46,147 nt of DNA from Actinomycetes bacterium (GTDB lineage Bacteria; Actinomycetota; Actinomycetes; Propionibacteriales; Propionibacteriaceae): positions 1 to 46,147 of the forward strand of contig JAUHXZ010000015.1 in the NCBI GenBank assembly GCA_030426725.1, written 5' to 3'. How positions within the stretch are numbered: the first letter of the stretch is position 1; each line of letters opens with the position of its first letter. The notes under the pieces are model-generated. The model was not told the origin of the DNA. It ran no database searches and worked only from the letters and a program-made list of their open reading frames with translations. Positions 1 to 10,500 of this stretch are shown here, one piece after another. Made by a program: the position numbers and the translations under genes.

Positions 1-106
1 CACCCCTCGACACCCGGACCCGGGCACAGTTCCGCTGACGGGCGGCGGGCGGCTTCGACGCGACGGGCGCTCCGCGCCGGTCGGCTCAACCGGCGTCGGA
101 AGGGGG
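1..106. repeat. Right-hand end of a dispersed composite palindromic repeat (locus A)
   Basis: No gene is visible here. Bases 1-9 (CACCCCTCG) match the right inverted end of the 96-bp unit found complete at 4645-4740 and 21827-21922. The following stretch (ACACCCGGACCCGGG, CAGTTCCGCTG, GGGCGGCGGG) matches the flank of those copies. From about 52 it continues with TTCGACGCG, a small hairpin (GGCGC TCC GCGCC) and CGGCTCAACC, like the tail at locus C (21965-22130). The left part lies outside the window. It abuts the stop codon of bioN, so it forms that operon's 3' end. Confidence 0.75.
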
Positions 107-730
107 TCAGTCGACGGGATCGGGGAGCCCGCGGGCGTGCAGCGCCTCGCCGGTGCGCTCCGCGTACAGCACCGTTCCCAGCACCACGGGGGTGGCCAAC
201 AGGGCCGGATTGCGGTCCCGCCCCCGGGCCTTCGTCGCGTCCCGGGCCTGGTCGATCGACCCGATGAGGTACGGCACCGACCGCACCATGAGCGCGACGG
301 CCAGCGACACCGTCGCCGGGTTCCCCTTCACGAGCCGCAGCGGCCCCAGGGCGCGGGTGAGGGCGTCCATGAGGTCCGGCGTCGACGACGTGAGCGTCAG
401 CATGCGCGCGGCCAGCACCGCGACGAGGATGTTGCCGGACTGGACGACGGCCCCGGCCGGGTTCTGCGCCACGAGGTGGTAGGCCGCCATGACGACCAGC
501 AGACTCCACAGCACCCAGCCGATCCGCAGGGCCCTCCGGGTCCGCACCCCCGCGGTCGCGAGCAGCAGGAGCACGACGGCGAGCGCGGCCACCGTCACCC
601 ACCAGGTCCCGGCGATGAGCGGCGGAACCGTGACCGCGATGAGCAGCAGGTACTTCACCCCCACCGGAGTCCGGAACAGCCATCCGTCGCCGGGTTCGTA
701 GATACCGAGGAGGGACGCCTGGGCGTTCAC
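107..730 (-). CDS. bioN: Energy-coupling factor transporter transmembrane protein, BioN-like (EcfT)
   Basis: Membrane-embedded coupling (T) component of an ECF vitamin importer, here probably for biotin because bioY and an ECF ATPase precede it. The 207-residue protein has several hydrophobic segments (about 25-60, 70-88, 98-112, 140-158) and both diagnostic Ala-Arg-Gly coupling motifs, at 168-170 and 199-201, which in this family contact the ATPase. The start is GTG, overlapping the bioM stop as GTGA, so translation is probably coupled. It is the last gene of the bioY-bioM-bioN operon. The family is certain; biotin specificity is inferred from bioY. Confidence 0.9.
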   Translation of the reverse strand: MNAQASLLGIYEPGDGWLFRTPVGVKYLLLIAVTVPPLIAGTWWVTVAALAVVLLLLATAGVRTRRALRIGWVLWSLLVVMAAYHLVAQNPAGAVVQSGNILVAVLAARMLTLTSSTPDLMDALTRALGPLRLVKGNPATVSLAVALMVRSVPYLIGSIDQARDATKARGRDRNPALLATPVVLGTVLYAERTGEALHARGLPDPVD

Positions 731-1422
731 GCCACGACCGCCTCGTAGGCGGCGAGCGCGGGCCCGGGGGCGTCGTCGGCGACGATGCGTCCGTCGTCGA
801 CGACCAGGACCCGGTCGGCGTCGGCGGCGAAGTCGAGGTCGTGCGTGGAGTAGATGATCTGCTGCTCTAGTTCGGCGAACGTGCGGCGCAGCTCGCGCCG
901 GTTGCGCAGGTCGAGCAGGGTCGTCGGTTCGTCGGCGACGAGGACGGCGGGTTCGACGGCGAGCACGCTGGTGAGCGCGACGAGCTGCCGCTCTCCCCCG
1001 CTGAGGTCGTAGATGCTCTGGTGCGCGAGCCGCCCGAGCCCGCGCTCCTCGAGGAGTTCGAGCGCGCGCCTGTTGCGCTCGCCCTGCCCCTTGACGCGGC
1101 CGCGGAGGCTCAACTCGACGTCCTCGAGGGGCGTCGACATGAGCAGCTGCGCGAGGGGGTCGGTGAACACGAAGCCGACGAGGCTCCGGACGGCCCGGGC
1201 CTCCTTGCCGGTGTTGTGCCCCGCGACTGTGACGGTGCCGGTGGTGGGCTGCCGGAGGCCGTTGAGGAGGCGCAGCAGCGTCGACTTCCCCGAGCCGTTG
1301 GCGCCGACCACGGCGATCCGCCGCTCGGTGAGGTCCAGGTCGATGTCGCGCAGCAGGACGCGCGGCTCGTCACCCCGCCGCACTGGCGGGATGACGACAC
1401 CGACCCCCTCGAGGCTGATCAT
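727..1422 (-). CDS. bioM: Energy-coupling factor ABC ATPase, BioM-like
   Basis: ATP-hydrolysing subunit of the biotin ECF importer, on the cytoplasmic face of the membrane. The 231-residue protein is a single ABC domain: Walker A GANGSGKST at 40-48, signature LSGGERQ at 140-146, Walker B ending VADEP near 162-166, and the switch histidine in STHD at 194. The frame stays open upstream into bioY, but the start chosen is the ATG that overlaps the bioY stop as ATGA; it gives a normal-length ABC protein and the upstream residues are an off-frame reading of bioY. Related CbiO-type ATPases serve other ECF systems; the neighbours indicate biotin. Confidence 0.93.
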   Translation of the reverse strand: MISLEGVGVVIPPVRRGDEPRVLLRDIDLDLTERRIAVVGANGSGKSTLLRLLNGLRQPTTGTVTVAGHNTGKEARAVRSLVGFVFTDPLAQLLMSTPLEDVELSLRGRVKGQGERNRRALELLEERGLGRLAHQSIYDLSGGERQLVALTSVLAVEPAVLVADEPTTLLDLRNRRELRRTFAELEQQIIYSTHDLDFAADADRVLVVDDGRIVADDAPGPALAAYEAVVA

Positions 1423-2009
1423 CGGGCGAGCAACCTCGGGAATGCCTTGTGGACGGCGAACGCGATACCGGCGGCGATGACGCCCTTGATGATGTCGCCC
1501 GGCCAGAAGGCGAGGTCGGACAGCCACAGGTCGCCCACCGGGGTGCCGACGGCGCGGGAGATCCCCAGCACGCCAAGCGGCCACACGATGAGGACGCGGG
1601 CCGCGAACGACCCGAGGAAGAGGAACACGGGCGTGACACGGCTGAGGCCCCGGCGGACGGCCCACTGAGCGACGAGGCCCGTGACGAAGGCCGCGGGGAC
1701 GAACGCGAGGAGGTATCCGCCGGTGGGGCCGACGAGGACGGCGAGCCCGGCGCGGCCACCGGAGAACACCGGGAGCCCTGCGAGGCCCACGAGCAGGTAG
1801 AGGCCGACGGCGGCGGCCCCGCGCCAGGCGCCGAGGCACATGCCCGCCAGCGCGACGCCGAGGGTCTGCAGGGTGATCGGCACCCCGAGGGCGCCGATCG
1901 GGATGGGCGGCGTGAGGGCCAGGGCCGCGATGAGCGCGGCGAAGACGGCGATGTAGGCGAGATCCGAGGGCGCGATCGCGCGGGTCCGGACGGTGGCGGT
2001 GGTGCTCAT
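1419..2009 (-). CDS. bioY: Biotin transporter substrate-binding S component BioY
   Basis: Integral membrane protein that binds biotin and associates with the BioM/BioN module. It has 196 residues from the ATG at 2009, which is preceded by a strong AGGAG ribosome site eight bases upstream; an in-frame start 24 codons further up lacks one and would place the operator inside the gene. The sequence is almost wholly hydrophobic (about six segments) with BioY-typical stretches: PIPIGALGVPITLQTLGV near 35-55 and GPTGGYLLAF near 93-102. It is the first gene of the operon, with a BioQ-like palindrome 46 bp upstream, so it is probably repressed when biotin is plentiful. Confidence 0.93.
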   Translation of the reverse strand: MSTTATVRTRAIAPSDLAYIAVFAALIAALALTPPIPIGALGVPITLQTLGVALAGMCLGAWRGAAAVGLYLLVGLAGLPVFSGGRAGLAVLVGPTGGYLLAFVPAAFVTGLVAQWAVRRGLSRVTPVFLFLGSFAARVLIVWPLGVLGISRAVGTPVGDLWLSDLAFWPGDIIKGVIAAGIAFAVHKAFPRLLAR

Positions 2010-2054
2010 GGTGCTCTCCTGACGGGCGGGCGTGACACCATCCTGCCCCACGTC

Positions 2055-2069
2055 TTGAACACTGTTCAA
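2055..2069 (-). promoter_or_regulatory. 15-bp palindrome upstream of bioY, BioQ-like operator
   Basis: TTGAACACTGTTCAA is a perfect inverted repeat around one central base, in the 68-bp gap between uvrC and bioY. Its core TGAAC-N3-GTTCA closely resembles the operator I recall for the actinobacterial TetR-type biotin repressor BioQ (TGAAC-N3-GTTAC). On the minus strand TTGAAC could also act as a -35 box, with a weak -10 (CAGGAT) 18 bp downstream, so bound repressor would block RNA polymerase. No bioQ gene is in the window. Confidence 0.65.
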
Positions 2070-2077
2070 ATCGCGGG

Positions 2078-3997
2078 TCACGTCTCGGTCACCTCACCCG
2101 TGGCGAGGTTGATGGCCTCTCCCCCGGTCTCCGCGACCGCGTTCTTGACGGCCGCCGCGAGCGTGGGCCCGAATCCGGGCACCTCCGCGATCTCCTGCAC
2201 GGTCGCGGCGCGTAGTTTGCGCATGCTCCCGAAGTAGGTGAGCAGCGCCTTGCGGCGGATGGACCCGAGGCCGGGCACATCGTCGAGCACGGACTCGACG
2301 ACCTGCTTCGCCCGCCGCGAACGGTGGTGCGTGATCGCGAAGCGGTGCGCCTCGTCGCGGGCGCGCTGCAGCAGGTACAGCCCTTCGGAGGCGCGCGGCA
2401 GGATCAGCGGGTAGTCCTCACCGGGAAGCCACACCTCCTCCAGTCGCTTCGCCAGCCCGCACAGGGCGATCTCGTCCTCGAGCCCCGCCTCACGCAGCAC
2501 TGCAGCCGCGGCATTGACCTGGGGCAGACCGCCGTCGACGACGATGAGCGCGGGCGGGTAGGCGAACTTCGCGGCCTCTCCGGTGATGGCGTCGACGTGC
2601 ACGTCGGCGTTGCGATCGTCGACGAGGCGCCGGACGCGACGCTGCAGCACCTCCGTGATCGCCGCGACGTCGTTGGACCCTTCGAAGCTCTTGATGATGA
2701 ACCGGCGGTACTCGCTCTTGCGCGGCAGGCCATCCTCGAACACCACCATGGAGCCGACGACCTCGGAGCCCATGGTGTGGGAGATGTCGTAGCACTCGAT
2801 GCGCAGTGGCGGCTGGTCGAGGCCGAGCGCCTCGGCGACCTCGTCGAGGGCGGCGTTGCGGGTGGTGAGGTCCGACGCGCGCCGCAGCTTCGCCTGCTCC
2901 AGCGCGAGCCCCGCGTTCTTGACCGCCGTGTCCAGCAGCGCGCGCTTCTCGCCGCGCAGCGGCACGCGGACGTGCACCTTCGCCCCGCGCCGTCGGCTCA
3001 GCTCCTCGATGAGGGTGTCCTCGGCCTCAACCGAGCTGAGGATGTGGGGCGGGATGTCGGTGTCGGCGGTGTAGGCCTGTTCGAGGAACACCTCGAGCAA
3101 CTCGGTGAGGTCGCGGTCGTCGGAGCGGTCGGCGATCCACCCGCGCTCCCCCAGGATGCGGCCGTCGACGACGTGGAACACCTGCACGGCGACCTGCTGC
3201 CCGTCGTCGGCGAACCCGATGACGTCGGCGCGCAGCCCGTCGCTGAGGACCACCGAGTTCTTCTCCTGGACGCGTTTGAGGGCGCCGAGGGAGTCGCGCA
3301 GGACGGCGGCGCGTTCGAAGTTCAGGTCCGCCGAGGCCTGGTACATCTCCCGCTCGATGCGGCCGATGATCCCGCCGGTGTTGCCGGCCATGAAGGAGCA
3401 GAAGTCCTCGGCGATCTCCCGGTGCTCCTCGGGGGACACCCGGCCGACGCAGGGCGCCGAGCACTTGCCGATGTCGCCGAGCAGGCACGGCCGACCCGAC
3501 GACCGGGCGCGGTCGAACACCCCTCGGGTGCAGGACCGCACGGGGAAGACGCGCAGCAGGAGGTCGACGGTCTCGCGGATGGCCCACGCCTGCCCGAACG
3601 GTCCGAAGTACCGGGTGCCGCGCTTCTTGGCGCCGCGTCCGACGAACACCCGGGGGAACTCCTCCCCCATGGTGACGGCGAGCCATGGGTAGGACTTGTC
3701 GTCGCGGTACTTGACGTTGAACCGCGGGTCGAACCGCTGGATCCAGGTGTACTCCAGTTGCAGCGCCTCGAGTTCGGTGGCGACGACGGTCCACTCCACC
3801 TTGGCGGCGGTGCGCACCATCGTCTGGGTGCGGAAGTGGAGGGCCGACGGATCCGCGAAGTAGGAGTTGAGGCGCTGGCGCAGGTTCTTGGCCTTGCCCA
3901 CGTAGATGACGTTGCCGAAGGCGTCGAAGAAGCGGTAGACCCCGGGATCGGTGGGAATGCTGCCCTGAGGAGGGCGGTAGCTCGCGGGATCGGCCAT
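2078..3997 (-). CDS. uvrC: Excinuclease ABC subunit C
   Basis: Dual-incision nuclease of nucleotide excision repair, cutting on both sides of a lesion in the UvrB-DNA complex. The 639 residues show the full order: GIY-YIG nuclease domain at the N-terminus (GVY 19-21, IYVG 31-34), a UVR motif that contacts UvrB at about 211-245, the RNase H-like nuclease domain with ECYDISH near 400, and two helix-hairpin-helix motifs near 575-625 ([16 protein letters not shown]). The length is normal. The ATG start is preceded by TACACT seven bases upstream and lacks a Shine-Dalgarno site, so the mRNA is probably leaderless. It is divergent from the Rieske gene, with 32 bp between starts. Confidence 0.98.
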   Translation of the reverse strand: MADPASYRPPQGSIPTDPGVYRFFDAFGNVIYVGKAKNLRQRLNSYFADPSALHFRTQTMVRTAAKVEWTVVATELEALQLEYTWIQRFDPRFNVKYRDDKSYPWLAVTMGEEFPRVFVGRGAKKRGTRYFGPFGQAWAIRETVDLLLRVFPVRSCTRGVFDRARSSGRPCLLGDIGKCSAPCVGRVSPEEHREIAEDFCSFMAGNTGGIIGRIEREMYQASADLNFERAAVLRDSLGALKRVQEKNSVVLSDGLRADVIGFADDGQQVAVQVFHVVDGRILGERGWIADRSDDRDLTELLEVFLEQAYTADTDIPPHILSSVEAEDTLIEELSRRRGAKVHVRVPLRGEKRALLDTAVKNAGLALEQAKLRRASDLTTRNAALDEVAEALGLDQPPLRIECYDISHTMGSEVVGSMVVFEDGLPRKSEYRRFIIKSFEGSNDVAAITEVLQRRVRRLVDDRNADVHVDAITGEAAKFAYPPALIVVDGGLPQVNAAAAVLREAGLEDEIALCGLAKRLEEVWLPGEDYPLILPRASEGLYLLQRARDEAHRFAITHHRSRRAKQVVESVLDDVPGLGSIRRKALLTYFGSMRKLRAATVQEIAEVPGFGPTLAAAVKNAVAETGGEAINLATGEVTET

Positions 3998-4004
3998 GCG
4001 GGCA

Positions 4005-4010
4005 AGTGTA
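4005..4010 (-). promoter_or_regulatory. Leaderless -10 box of uvrC (TACACT)
   Basis: On the minus strand TACACT fits the actinobacterial -10 consensus TANNNT and ends exactly 7 nt before the uvrC ATG, the spacing expected when transcription begins at the start codon. The opposing -10 of the Rieske gene begins only 6 bp away. Confidence 0.65.
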
Positions 4011-4016
4011 GGTGCG

Positions 4017-4022
4017 TAGGCT
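4017..4022 (+). promoter_or_regulatory. Leaderless -10 box of the Rieske gene (TAGGCT)
   Basis: TAGGCT is followed by 7 nt (GAGGGCC) and then the ATG at 4030. The spacing suggests a leaderless transcript, although GAGGG could also act as a weak ribosome site if transcription starts further upstream. No good -35 box is visible. Confidence 0.6.
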
Positions 4023-4029
4023 GAGGGCC

Positions 4030-4416
4030 ATGACGACGCGCAGGGAGCTGATCGCCGCCGGGGCCGCCATCGCGGGCGCCCTGCTGGCCGGGTGTTCTGA
4101 CGACGAGGCCACCTCGTCCGGACCCGCCGACGAGGTCACCGTTGCCAAGGACACGGTGCCTGTGGGCGGCGGGCTCGTCGTCGACGGCGGGTACGTCGTG
4201 ACCCAGCCGGAGGAGGGCGAGTTCGTGGCCTTCTCGTCACGCTGCACGCATCAGGGCTGCACGGTGTCCGAGGTTCGTCCCGACGGTGTGTTCTGTGCCT
4301 GCCACGGTTCGATGTTCGCGCTCAACGACGGCACCCCGGTACAGGGCCCGGCGACCGACCCGCTGGTCCGGGCGACGCTCACCGAGAGCGGCTCGGACCT
4401 CATTCTCACCCCCTGA
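4030..4416 (+). CDS. Rieske [2Fe-2S] domain lipoprotein with Tat-type signal
   Basis: A 128-residue exported electron-transfer protein. The N-terminus has a twin-arginine motif (TRRELI, 3-8), a hydrophobic stretch and a lipobox (LLAGC, Cys22), implying a folded Fe-S protein exported by Tat and anchored by lipid outside the membrane. Cluster ligands are Cys72, His74, Cys89 and His92; Cys77 and Cys91 are placed like the disulfide pair of bc1-type Rieske proteins. It lacks the membrane helix and partner genes of a cytochrome bc complex, so its redox partner is unknown. I chose ATG 4030 over an upstream in-frame start because it fits both the signal peptide and the -10 spacing. It is divergent from uvrC. 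Confidence 0.9.
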   Translation: MTTRRELIAAGAAIAGALLAGCSDDEATSSGPADEVTVAKDTVPVGGGLVVDGGYVVTQPEEGEFVAFSSRCTHQGCTVSEVRPDGVFCACHGSMFALNDGTPVQGPATDPLVRATLTESGSDLILTP

Positions 4417-4776
4417 CCCGCCGAGCACCCCGACGACAGCCCTACGTCCAGTCGCCAGCGCCATTGCGCAGGCAACGAAAGGCAGCGCTGGCGTCCGCGG
4501 GTGCGGAGCGCCCACACCGCCGTCCGACAGCATGGTGGTGGCGAGGGGTGGGGACGGGGCAGGTTGGGTGGGCGTCGCGACCGGACCGGCGCGAAGCGCC
4601 CGTCCCGGGAGCGTGGGCGGCCCGGCCCGACGGCGCGAGGGTGACGAGGGGTGGGGCCGGGGCAGGTTGGGTGGGCGTCGCGACCGGACCGGCGCGAAGC
4701 GCCCGTCCCGGGGGCGTGGGCGGCCCGGCCCCACCCCTCGACACCCGGGCCCGGGAGAGTTCCTGAGCGGCGGGGG
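4417..4776. repeat. Intergenic composite palindromic repeat (locus B)
   Basis: This 360-bp gap between the convergent Rieske and uvrA genes holds no credible gene. It consists of a degenerate hairpin module (about 4432-4497, homologous to 21719-21784), a linker ending CAGCATG-N2-GTGGCGAGGGG, two tandem copies of a roughly 96-bp GC-rich unit (first about 4542-4640 with a decayed right end; second 4645-4740 intact), and a 36-bp flank running up to the uvrA stop. The same parts in the same order and orientation recur at 21719-21960. The hairpins may also serve as terminators for both genes. Confidence 0.85.
4645..4740. repeat. Intact 96-bp unit with 17-bp perfect inverted ends, copy 1
   Basis: The ends CGAGGGGTGGGGCCGGG (4645-4661) and CCCGGCCCCACCCCTCG (4724-4740) are exact reverse complements. 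The interior has a small hairpin, GGCGC GAA GCGCC, and other short palindromes. It is almost identical to 21827-21922. It encodes no protein and has no transposase nearby. Confidence 0.9.
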
Positions 4777-7620
<2,844 letters not shown>

Positions 7621-7627
7621 GACCGCA

Positions 7628-7633
7628 ATGGTA
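7628..7633 (-). promoter_or_regulatory. Leaderless -10 box of uvrA (TACCAT)
   Basis: On the minus strand TACCAT lies 7 nt before the GTG start of uvrA. The divergent -10 of the next gene begins 9 bp away, so the two promoters share core sequence. No LexA-type palindrome (CGAAC-N4-GTTCG) is visible. Confidence 0.65.
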
Positions 7634-7642
7634 CGGCGTTGC

Positions 7643-7648
7643 TAGGGT
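7643..7648 (+). promoter_or_regulatory. Leaderless -10 box of the MDMPI-like gene (TAGGGT)
   Basis: TAGGGT lies 7 nt before the ATG at 7656. AGGGTGG in the same place could alternatively be read as a ribosome site if transcription starts upstream. Confidence 0.55.
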
Positions 7649-7655
7649 GGTCCCC

Positions 7656-8342
7656 ATGCCGATGAGCCGCGCCCAGTTCACCGACGTGGTCACCGCCGTC
7701 CGGGAACACACGTCGGTCCTGTTGGGTCTGACCATCGGCTATTCGGCGGAGGACTGGGCGGCGCCCACCGCGCTGCAGGGCTGGACCCGCAGCCACGTCG
7801 CATCCCACCTCGTCGACGGTGCGGACTGCCTGGCGCGGACCGTGGAGGGCCTCCGCAGCGGCGACCCCGAGCCGCTGCACGCCTCCACCGACGAGGAGCG
7901 CGTCGCCATCGAACTGGGCGCGCTCGCCAGCGGGCTCGACCTGCAGATCCGCCTCGACACGTCGGCGAGCCGGCTGCAGAAGCTGCTGCCGGACCTGGAG
8001 GGTGTCACGACGCTCGTGGAGCCGCGGCCGGGGTTCCGGATCCCGGCGTGGCGGGTTCCGCTGACGAGGCTCGGCGAGGTCGTCACGCACCACGTGGACC
8101 TGGACCCCGACGCCCGGATCGAGCTGGAGCCCGACACTGCGGTGTCGCTGCTCGCCCATGAGGTGGAGCGCTACGCGCTGCGGTCCAAGCGGTCCGCCGT
8201 GCGGGTCGTGGCCGACGAGGGCTACGAGGGAGCGGTCGAGGGCAGCGACGACGAGGCCGAGGTCCGCGGCCCCGCGACCGACCTGGTGCTGTGGCTCACG
8301 AGGGGCATCGTCTCCCCCAATCTGATCCGTTCCTGGGCCTGA
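7656..8342 (+). CDS. Maleylpyruvate isomerase family (MDMPI/DinB fold) protein, possibly mycothiol-dependent
   Basis: A 228-residue protein whose first about 150 residues resemble the mycothiol-dependent maleylpyruvate isomerase N-terminal (DinB-like) domain: a four-helix bundle that typically binds a divalent metal through three His/Glu side chains. [11 protein letters not shown] near 46-56 supplies the usual His, with an Asp/Glu-rich helix in the middle and HHVDLD near 146-151 supplying the last ligand region. The substrate cannot be read from sequence; relatives include maleylpyruvate isomerases and thiol S-transferases. It stands alone and divergent from uvrA. An alternative ATG is at 7662. 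Confidence 0.75.
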   Translation: MPMSRAQFTDVVTAVREHTSVLLGLTIGYSAEDWAAPTALQGWTRSHVASHLVDGADCLARTVEGLRSGDPEPLHASTDEERVAIELGALASGLDLQIRLDTSASRLQKLLPDLEGVTTLVEPRPGFRIPAWRVPLTRLGEVVTHHVDLDPDARIELEPDTAVSLLAHEVERYALRSKRSAVRVVADEGYEGAVEGSDDEAEVRGPATDLVLWLTRGIVSPNLIRSWA

Positions 8343-8358
8343 CCGCCGCCGCGCGGTT

Positions 8359-8381
8359 CTGTCGGAGGCCCCGGCTAGTCT
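8359..8381 (+). promoter_or_regulatory. uvrB promoter resembling the RecA-NDp (LexA-independent damage) motif
   Basis: CTGTCGGAG, 8 bp, then TAGTCT matches the recalled RecA-NDp consensus TTGTCRGTG-N8-TANNNT in arrangement and at most conserved positions (mismatches at the first T and at T in GTG). TAGTCT lies 7 nt before the uvrB ATG, so the mRNA is probably leaderless. In mycobacteria this motif marks genes activated by PafBC after DNA damage. Confidence 0.6.
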
Positions 8382-8388
8382 GGCCGGC

Positions 8389-10446
8389 ATGCGTCCCGTT
8401 GAAGAATTGCGCCGCCAGGTGGCGCCGCTGAAGGTCATCTCCGAGTTCAAGCCCTCGGGTGATCAGCCGCGTGCCATCGCAGAGCTGCAGCGGCGGATAG
8501 ATGCGGGTGAGAAGGACGTGGTCCTGCTGGGCGCCACGGGCACCGGCAAGACCGCCACGGTGGCCTGGCTGGCGGAGAAGCTGCAGCGCCCCATCCTCGT
8601 CATGCAGCCCAACAAGACACTCGCGGCGCAGTTCGCCAACGAGCTGCGGGACCTCATGCCGGACAACGCGGTGGAGTACTTCGTCTCCTACTACGACTAC
8701 TACCAGCCCGAGGCGTACCTGCCGCAGACCGACACCTACATCGAGAAGGACTCCTCCCTCAACGAGGAGGTGGAGCGGATGCGGCACGCCGCCACCAGCT
8801 CCCTCCTCACCCGCCGCGACGTCGTCGTGGTGGCGACGGTGTCGGCCATCTACGGCCTCGGCACCCCTGAGGAGTACCTGGACCAGCGCGTGACGCTGCG
8901 GGTGGGCGACGAGATGGACCGGGACGAGCTGCTGCGCCACCTCGTCGACATCCAGTACGCCCGCAACGACATCGGCGGGGGCCGCGGCACGTTCCGGGTC
9001 AAGGGAGACACTCTGGAGGTGTTCCCGATGTACGAGGAGAACGCGGTGCGCGTCGAGTTCTTCGGCGACGAGATCGAGCGGATCGCCACCATGCATCCGC
9101 TCACCGGCACCGTCATCCACGAGGAGGACGAGACCTACATCTTCCCCGCCACGCACTACTCGGCGGGCGCGGAGCGGATGGAGCGCGCCATCGCCGGCAT
9201 CGAGACCGAGCTGGCCGCGCGCCTGGCGGATCTGGAGGCCGAGGGCAAGCTGCTCGAGGCGCAGCGGCTGCGGATGCGCACCAGCTACGACATCGAGATG
9301 ATGCGTCAGATCGGCACCTGCTCCGGAATCGAGAACTACTCGCGCCACATCGACGGCCGCGACGCCGGCAGCGCGCCGAGCTGCCTGCTCGACTACTTCC
9401 CGGGGGACTTCGTGCTCGTCGTCGACGAGTCGCACGTCACGATCCCGCAGATCGGCGGCATGTACGAGGGCGACGCGTCGCGCAAGCGCACCCTCGTCGA
9501 CCACGGATTCCGGCTGCCGTCGGCCCTGGACAACCGGCCGTTGAAGTTCGACGAGTTCGTCGAGCGGATCGGGCAAACCGTCTATCTTTCGGCCACACCG
9601 GGGCCGTACGAGATGGAGCGCTCGGACGGCTTCGTCGAGCAGATCATCCGCCCAACCGGCCTGGTGGACCCCGAGGTGGTGCTGAAGCCCACCAAGGGCC
9701 AGATCGACGACCTGATGGGCGAGGTGAAGCTGCGCGTCGAACGCAACGAGCGCGTCCTGGTCACCACGCTCACGAAGAAGATGGCCGAGGACCTCACCGA
9801 CTACCTCATGGACCACGGCATCCGCACGCGGTACCTGCACTCGGACATCGACACGATCCGCCGCATCGAGCTGCTCCGGGAACTGCGGCTCGGCGAGTAC
9901 GACGTGCTGGTGGGCATCAACCTGCTCCGCGAGGGACTCGACCTTCCCGAGGTGTCCCTGGTGGCCATCCTCGACGCGGACAAGGAGGGCTTCCTCCGCT
10001 CGGAGCGTTCGCTCATCCAGACCATCGGCCGCGCCGCCCGAAACGTGGCCGGCCAGGTGCACATGTACGCGGACAAGATCACGCCGTCGATGGAGGCGGC
10101 CATCGAGGAGACGAACCGTCGCCGCGACATCCAGATCGCCTACAACAAGGCCAACAACATCGATCCGCAGCCGCTGCGCAAGCGCATCGCGGACGTCACC
10201 GAGATGCTCGCCCGCGAGGACGCGGACACCGGTGAGCTGCTCGACGCGGCGAAGCCCGGGCGCGGGAAGAAGGGCCTCGACGCGAAGTCCATGGCACAGG
10301 AGGAGCTGACCTCCCTCATCCAGGAGCTCACCGACGCCATGCACCAGGCGGCTGCGGAACTGCAGTTCGAGGTGGCCGCACGGCACCGCGACGAGATCGC
10401 GGACCTGAAGAAGGAACTGCGGGGCATGATCGAGGCCACCAAATAG
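8389..10446 (+). CDS. uvrB: Excinuclease ABC subunit B
   Basis: Helicase-like damage-verification subunit of nucleotide excision repair, loaded by UvrA and then bound by UvrC. The 685 residues include Walker A GATGTGKT at 48-55, the tyrosine-rich beta-hairpin ([10 protein letters not shown], about 101-110) that inserts between DNA strands, the DEAD-type motif VVDESH near 344-349, helicase motifs V-VI ([19 protein letters not shown]) and a C-terminal UVR motif at about 640-678. All key regions are present. Regulation is probably through the RecA-NDp-like promoter just upstream. Its 3' end is followed by a separate promoter and the oxidoreductase gene. Confidence 0.98.
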   Translation: MRPVEELRRQVAPLKVISEFKPSGDQPRAIAELQRRIDAGEKDVVLLGATGTGKTATVAWLAEKLQRPILVMQPNKTLAAQFANELRDLMPDNAVEYFVSYYDYYQPEAYLPQTDTYIEKDSSLNEEVERMRHAATSSLLTRRDVVVVATVSAIYGLGTPEEYLDQRVTLRVGDEMDRDELLRHLVDIQYARNDIGGGRGTFRVKGDTLEVFPMYEENAVRVEFFGDEIERIATMHPLTGTVIHEEDETYIFPATHYSAGAERMERAIAGIETELAARLADLEAEGKLLEAQRLRMRTSYDIEMMRQIGTCSGIENYSRHIDGRDAGSAPSCLLDYFPGDFVLVVDESHVTIPQIGGMYEGDASRKRTLVDHGFRLPSALDNRPLKFDEFVERIGQTVYLSATPGPYEMERSDGFVEQIIRPTGLVDPEVVLKPTKGQIDDLMGEVKLRVERNERVLVTTLTKKMAEDLTDYLMDHGIRTRYLHSDIDTIRRIELLRELRLGEYDVLVGINLLREGLDLPEVSLVAILDADKEGFLRSERSLIQTIGRAARNVAGQVHMYADKITPSMEAAIEETNRRRDIQIAYNKANNIDPQPLRKRIADVTEMLAREDADTGELLDAAKPGRGKKGLDAKSMAQEELTSLIQELTDAMHQAAAELQFEVAARHRDEIADLKKELRGMIEATK

Positions 10447-10462
10447 TCCCTTGCCCCGGCCA

Positions 10463-10468
10463 TAGACT
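10463..10468 (+). promoter_or_regulatory. -10 box (TAGACT) for the Gfo/Idh/MocA gene
   Basis: TAGACT lies 32 nt before the ATG at 10501, leaving room for a short leader with the ribosome site AGAGAGGCG. No convincing -35 hexamer is seen. Confidence 0.45.
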
Positions 10469-10500
10469 GGCCCGGCACCCGAATCTCAGAGAGGCGATCC

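Noticed and set aside
727..1839. A 370-residue form of the ECF ATPase
   Set aside because: The extra N-terminal 139 residues are arginine- and proline-rich off-frame bioY; the ATGA-coupled start gives a normal ABC ATPase.
1419..2081. bioY starting at 2081
   Set aside because: That start would put the operator and promoter inside the gene and lacks the AGGAG site found before ATG 2009.
2324..4024. Long plus-strand open frame opposite uvrC, with similar ones opposite uvrB, murC, divIVA and ftsI
   Set aside because: Same GC-driven antisense artefact; compositions are biased and no domain can be recognised.
4645..4740. An insertion sequence or full transposon
   Set aside because: The unit is 96 bp with no transposase in the window; at most it is a non-autonomous element.
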